Shown: piece by piece, positions 63,041 through 64,000 of the stretch | Position numbering within the stretch: position 1 is the first letter of the stretch | How the letters are laid out: every line of letters begins with the position of its first letter | From: Maccoyibacter intestinihominis | GTDB lineage: Bacteria; Bacillota; Clostridia; Lachnospirales; Lachnospiraceae | Length of the DNA: 64,000 nt | NCBI RefSeq assembly: GCF_040096355.1 | Contig: NZ_JBBMEX010000007.1 | Coordinates: forward strand, 62,001 to 126,000 | Reading direction: 5' to 3' | Notes under the pieces: model-generated | The model's input: only the letters and a program-made list of their open reading frames with translations | Told to the model about the DNA's origin: nothing | Databases searched by the model: none | Position numbers and translations under genes: made by a program

Positions 63041-63243
63041 TTTCATAGCTCACTGTTCCGCGAACAGGAACAAGAGGTTCTATATTTTGCGATTCAGGTA
63101 ATGACAACGGACGAAACCGACGCTGATTCGTCTTCCTGACTCAGCAGCATCTTTTGCAGGCATCCGTGCCTGCAAATTTTTGTTTTTGTACGCAAAATAA
63201 GAACCTCTACGTTCCTGTCGCAGTCACAGTTCGCTATGGAAAC
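63041..63243. repeat. Long imperfect inverted repeat (about 50-bp arms)
   Basis: The arms at about 63,041-63,092 and 63,190-63,243 pair over most of their length. The best blocks are ACAGGAAC/GTTCCTGT, AGAGGTTCT/AGAACCTCT and ATTTTGCG/CGCAAAAT. The roughly 97-nt interior contains the hairpin at 63,153-63,176. There is no coding sequence. It starts 9 nt after the permease stop. It could be a palindromic repeat element, a MITE remnant, or a structured RNA. Confidence 0.6.
63153..63176 (+). terminator. Terminator inside the long inverted repeat
   Basis: A perfect 10-bp stem TTTGCAGGCA / TGCCTGCAAA with a 4-nt loop is followed by TTTTTGTTTTTG. It is 120 nt after the permease stop and would end the GntR/ABC transcript. 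Confidence 0.8.
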
Positions 63244-63293
63244 AGTGGAATTGCAAGCTATGAGAAATAATAGAATTCTAAATGCTTATTTTC

Positions 63294-63425
63294 CTAGTTC
63301 ATCTGATTTATCTTCCCCGGTAACTCATCGAAAAGCCGAAAGTTCTTATTCCTCTGGAAAGTATAGAAGTTAATTAAAATGTCGTGTTTTTCCGCAAGCT
63401 CATGACAAACTCTAAGTTTTTCTAG
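63294..63425 (-). pseudogene. Possible gene remnant (43-codon open frame)
   Basis: A 43-codon open frame on the minus strand begins LEKLRVCHELAEKHDILINF and continues with the protein-like segment FRLFDELPGKINQMN. There is a stop codon immediately upstream and no start codon or ribosome site. It lies just downstream of the methyltransferase on the same strand. It may be the degraded end of a restriction-modification partner; I cannot identify it. Confidence 0.3.
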
Positions 63426-63456
63426 CTATACATGCATTATCTCACCTCATAATATA

Positions 63457-64000
63457 TTATTTCTTATTTAATCTTTCCGAGATAATTTTGCAATATTCAG
63501 CATTTACTTCAATACCAATATATTCTCTATTTAAATTTTGTGCAGCTACCAATGTTGAACCACAACCACAAAAAGGATCTAAAACCACCTGTCCTTCCAA
63601 TGTTGTCAAATTAATCAGAAATTCCATAAGTGCCACTGGCTTTTGAGCCGGATGAAGTCCTCTATCATTTCGAGAGGATTTACATTTAATAATATTAGAA
63701 CATACTTCTATTCCCGTGTTATTTAACGGATTTTGCTTAAAATATTCCTCATTGTATCCACCTACATCATATAACATAATATTATCCGTTAATGTTCCAC
63801 CAATAGGATACGGCTTCATAAACCATAATATAGGTTCAAATAAAGGACGTAAATTTCCTAATTTCCATCCAGTCCATTTATCAGCATTTTCACTATCCCC
63901 ACGTCTTTCAAAAACAACTTTTACATTTTGAGCCCTATGAGCTGCTGAATCCTTCTCCCATGCAATCATATCTTTAAAGATAAACCCTGCATCTTCCATA
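63457..64000 (-). CDS. Site-specific DNA methyltransferase, C-terminal part, cut by the window edge
   Basis: The visible 181 codons end with LHPAQKPVALMEFLINLTTL and VVLDPFCGCGSTLVAAQNLN, the AdoMet-binding motif (FxGxG). That motif lies at the C-terminus, so this is a beta-class N6-adenine or N4-cytosine methyltransferase. The DPPY motif should lie beyond base 64,000. The A/T-rich codon use differs from neighbouring genes and suggests transfer. Recognition sequence and any partner nuclease are not visible. Confidence 0.88.
   Translation of the reverse strand, partial: MEDAGFIFKDMIAWEKDSAAHRAQNVKVVFERRGDSENADKWTGWKLGNLRPLFEPILWFMKPYPIGGTLTDNIMLYDVGGYNEEYFKQNPLNNTGIEVCSNIIKCKSSRNDRGLHPAQKPVALMEFLINLTTLEGQVVLDPFCGCGSTLVAAQNLNREYIGIEVNAEYCKIISERLNKK

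Noticed and set aside
63041..63243. A retron or other reverse-transcriptase-linked RNA
   Set aside because: The inverted repeat alone is suggestive, but no reverse transcriptase is present in the window.
1..64000. tRNA, rRNA genes or CRISPR arrays
   Set aside because: I saw no cloverleaf with CCA-type end, no rRNA stretch and no regularly spaced direct repeats; a covariance-model search was not possible.

Overview
The window looks like the chromosome of a motile, spore-forming, anaerobic Firmicute, most likely a Lachnospiraceae (Roseburia-like) gut bacterium. The grounds are a Gram-positive style fla/che operon next to codY, sporulation genes (a SigK-type sigma factor and cotJABC), an oxygen-sensitive [FeFe] hydrogenase, a flavodiiron protein, and DUF5716/DUF5717 genes that I associate with this family. 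Family assignments come from reading the sequence and from memory, not from a search.

Layout. 1-15,150 (minus strand): a flagellar operon read flgB-flgC-fliE-fliF-fliG-fliH-fliI-fliJ-ylxF-like-fliK-flgD-(small operon protein)-flgE, then motA-motB-fliL-fliM, with fliM running off the left edge. 15,254-21,672 (minus): codY, topA, dprA, comM and sigK, an order like the comM/dprA/topA/codY/flgB neighbourhood of Bacillus but without trmFO and clpQY. 21,981-31,209: housekeeping and metabolic genes on both strands (pseudouridine synthase, YbaK, a SorE-like dehydrogenase, fprA, trpS, a GH13 protein whose catalytic residues look lost, an HD-GYP protein, DUF1292). 31,346-39,296 (minus): a UvrD-type helicase, gltX, a small tandem-repeat protein, a [FeFe] hydrogenase, and feoAB with a good promoter and Fur-box candidate.

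39,532-52,902 (minus) is the most unusual part. The spore-coat gene cotJC is split. Its first 136 codons (52,426-52,019) and last 61 codons (39,717-39,532) are 12.3 kb apart. Both break points carry the same 9-bp core GCAGCAGAG in the same reading frame, so deleting one copy plus the intervening DNA restores a 197-residue CotJC. A large serine recombinase lies directly inside one end. Joining the two inner flanks gives a 48-bp near-palindrome centred on the core, as expected of a serine-integrase attP. Upstream of the recombinase are a translationally coupled 46-residue ORF and a SigE-like promoter. The element therefore looks like a skin-type, developmentally excised intervening element. Its cargo is not phage-like: it carries an ATP-dependent electron-transfer operon (CooC-type ATPase, two HgdB/BcrC-type dehydratase-like proteins, their activase, a CODH/ACS-like protein, a GltD-type flavoprotein, a HypA-like metallochaperone) and a polysaccharide deacetylase.

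52,993-59,840 (minus): a four-gene block of unknown function (DUF5717, DUF5716, a TPR-like protein, a coiled-coil membrane protein). 59,967-63,032 (plus): a HisC/CobD-like aminotransferase and a YtrA-type GntR regulator with its ABC transporter behind a clear operator. 63,041-64,000: a long inverted repeat, a possible gene remnant, and the C-terminal part of a DNA methyltransferase cut by the right edge.
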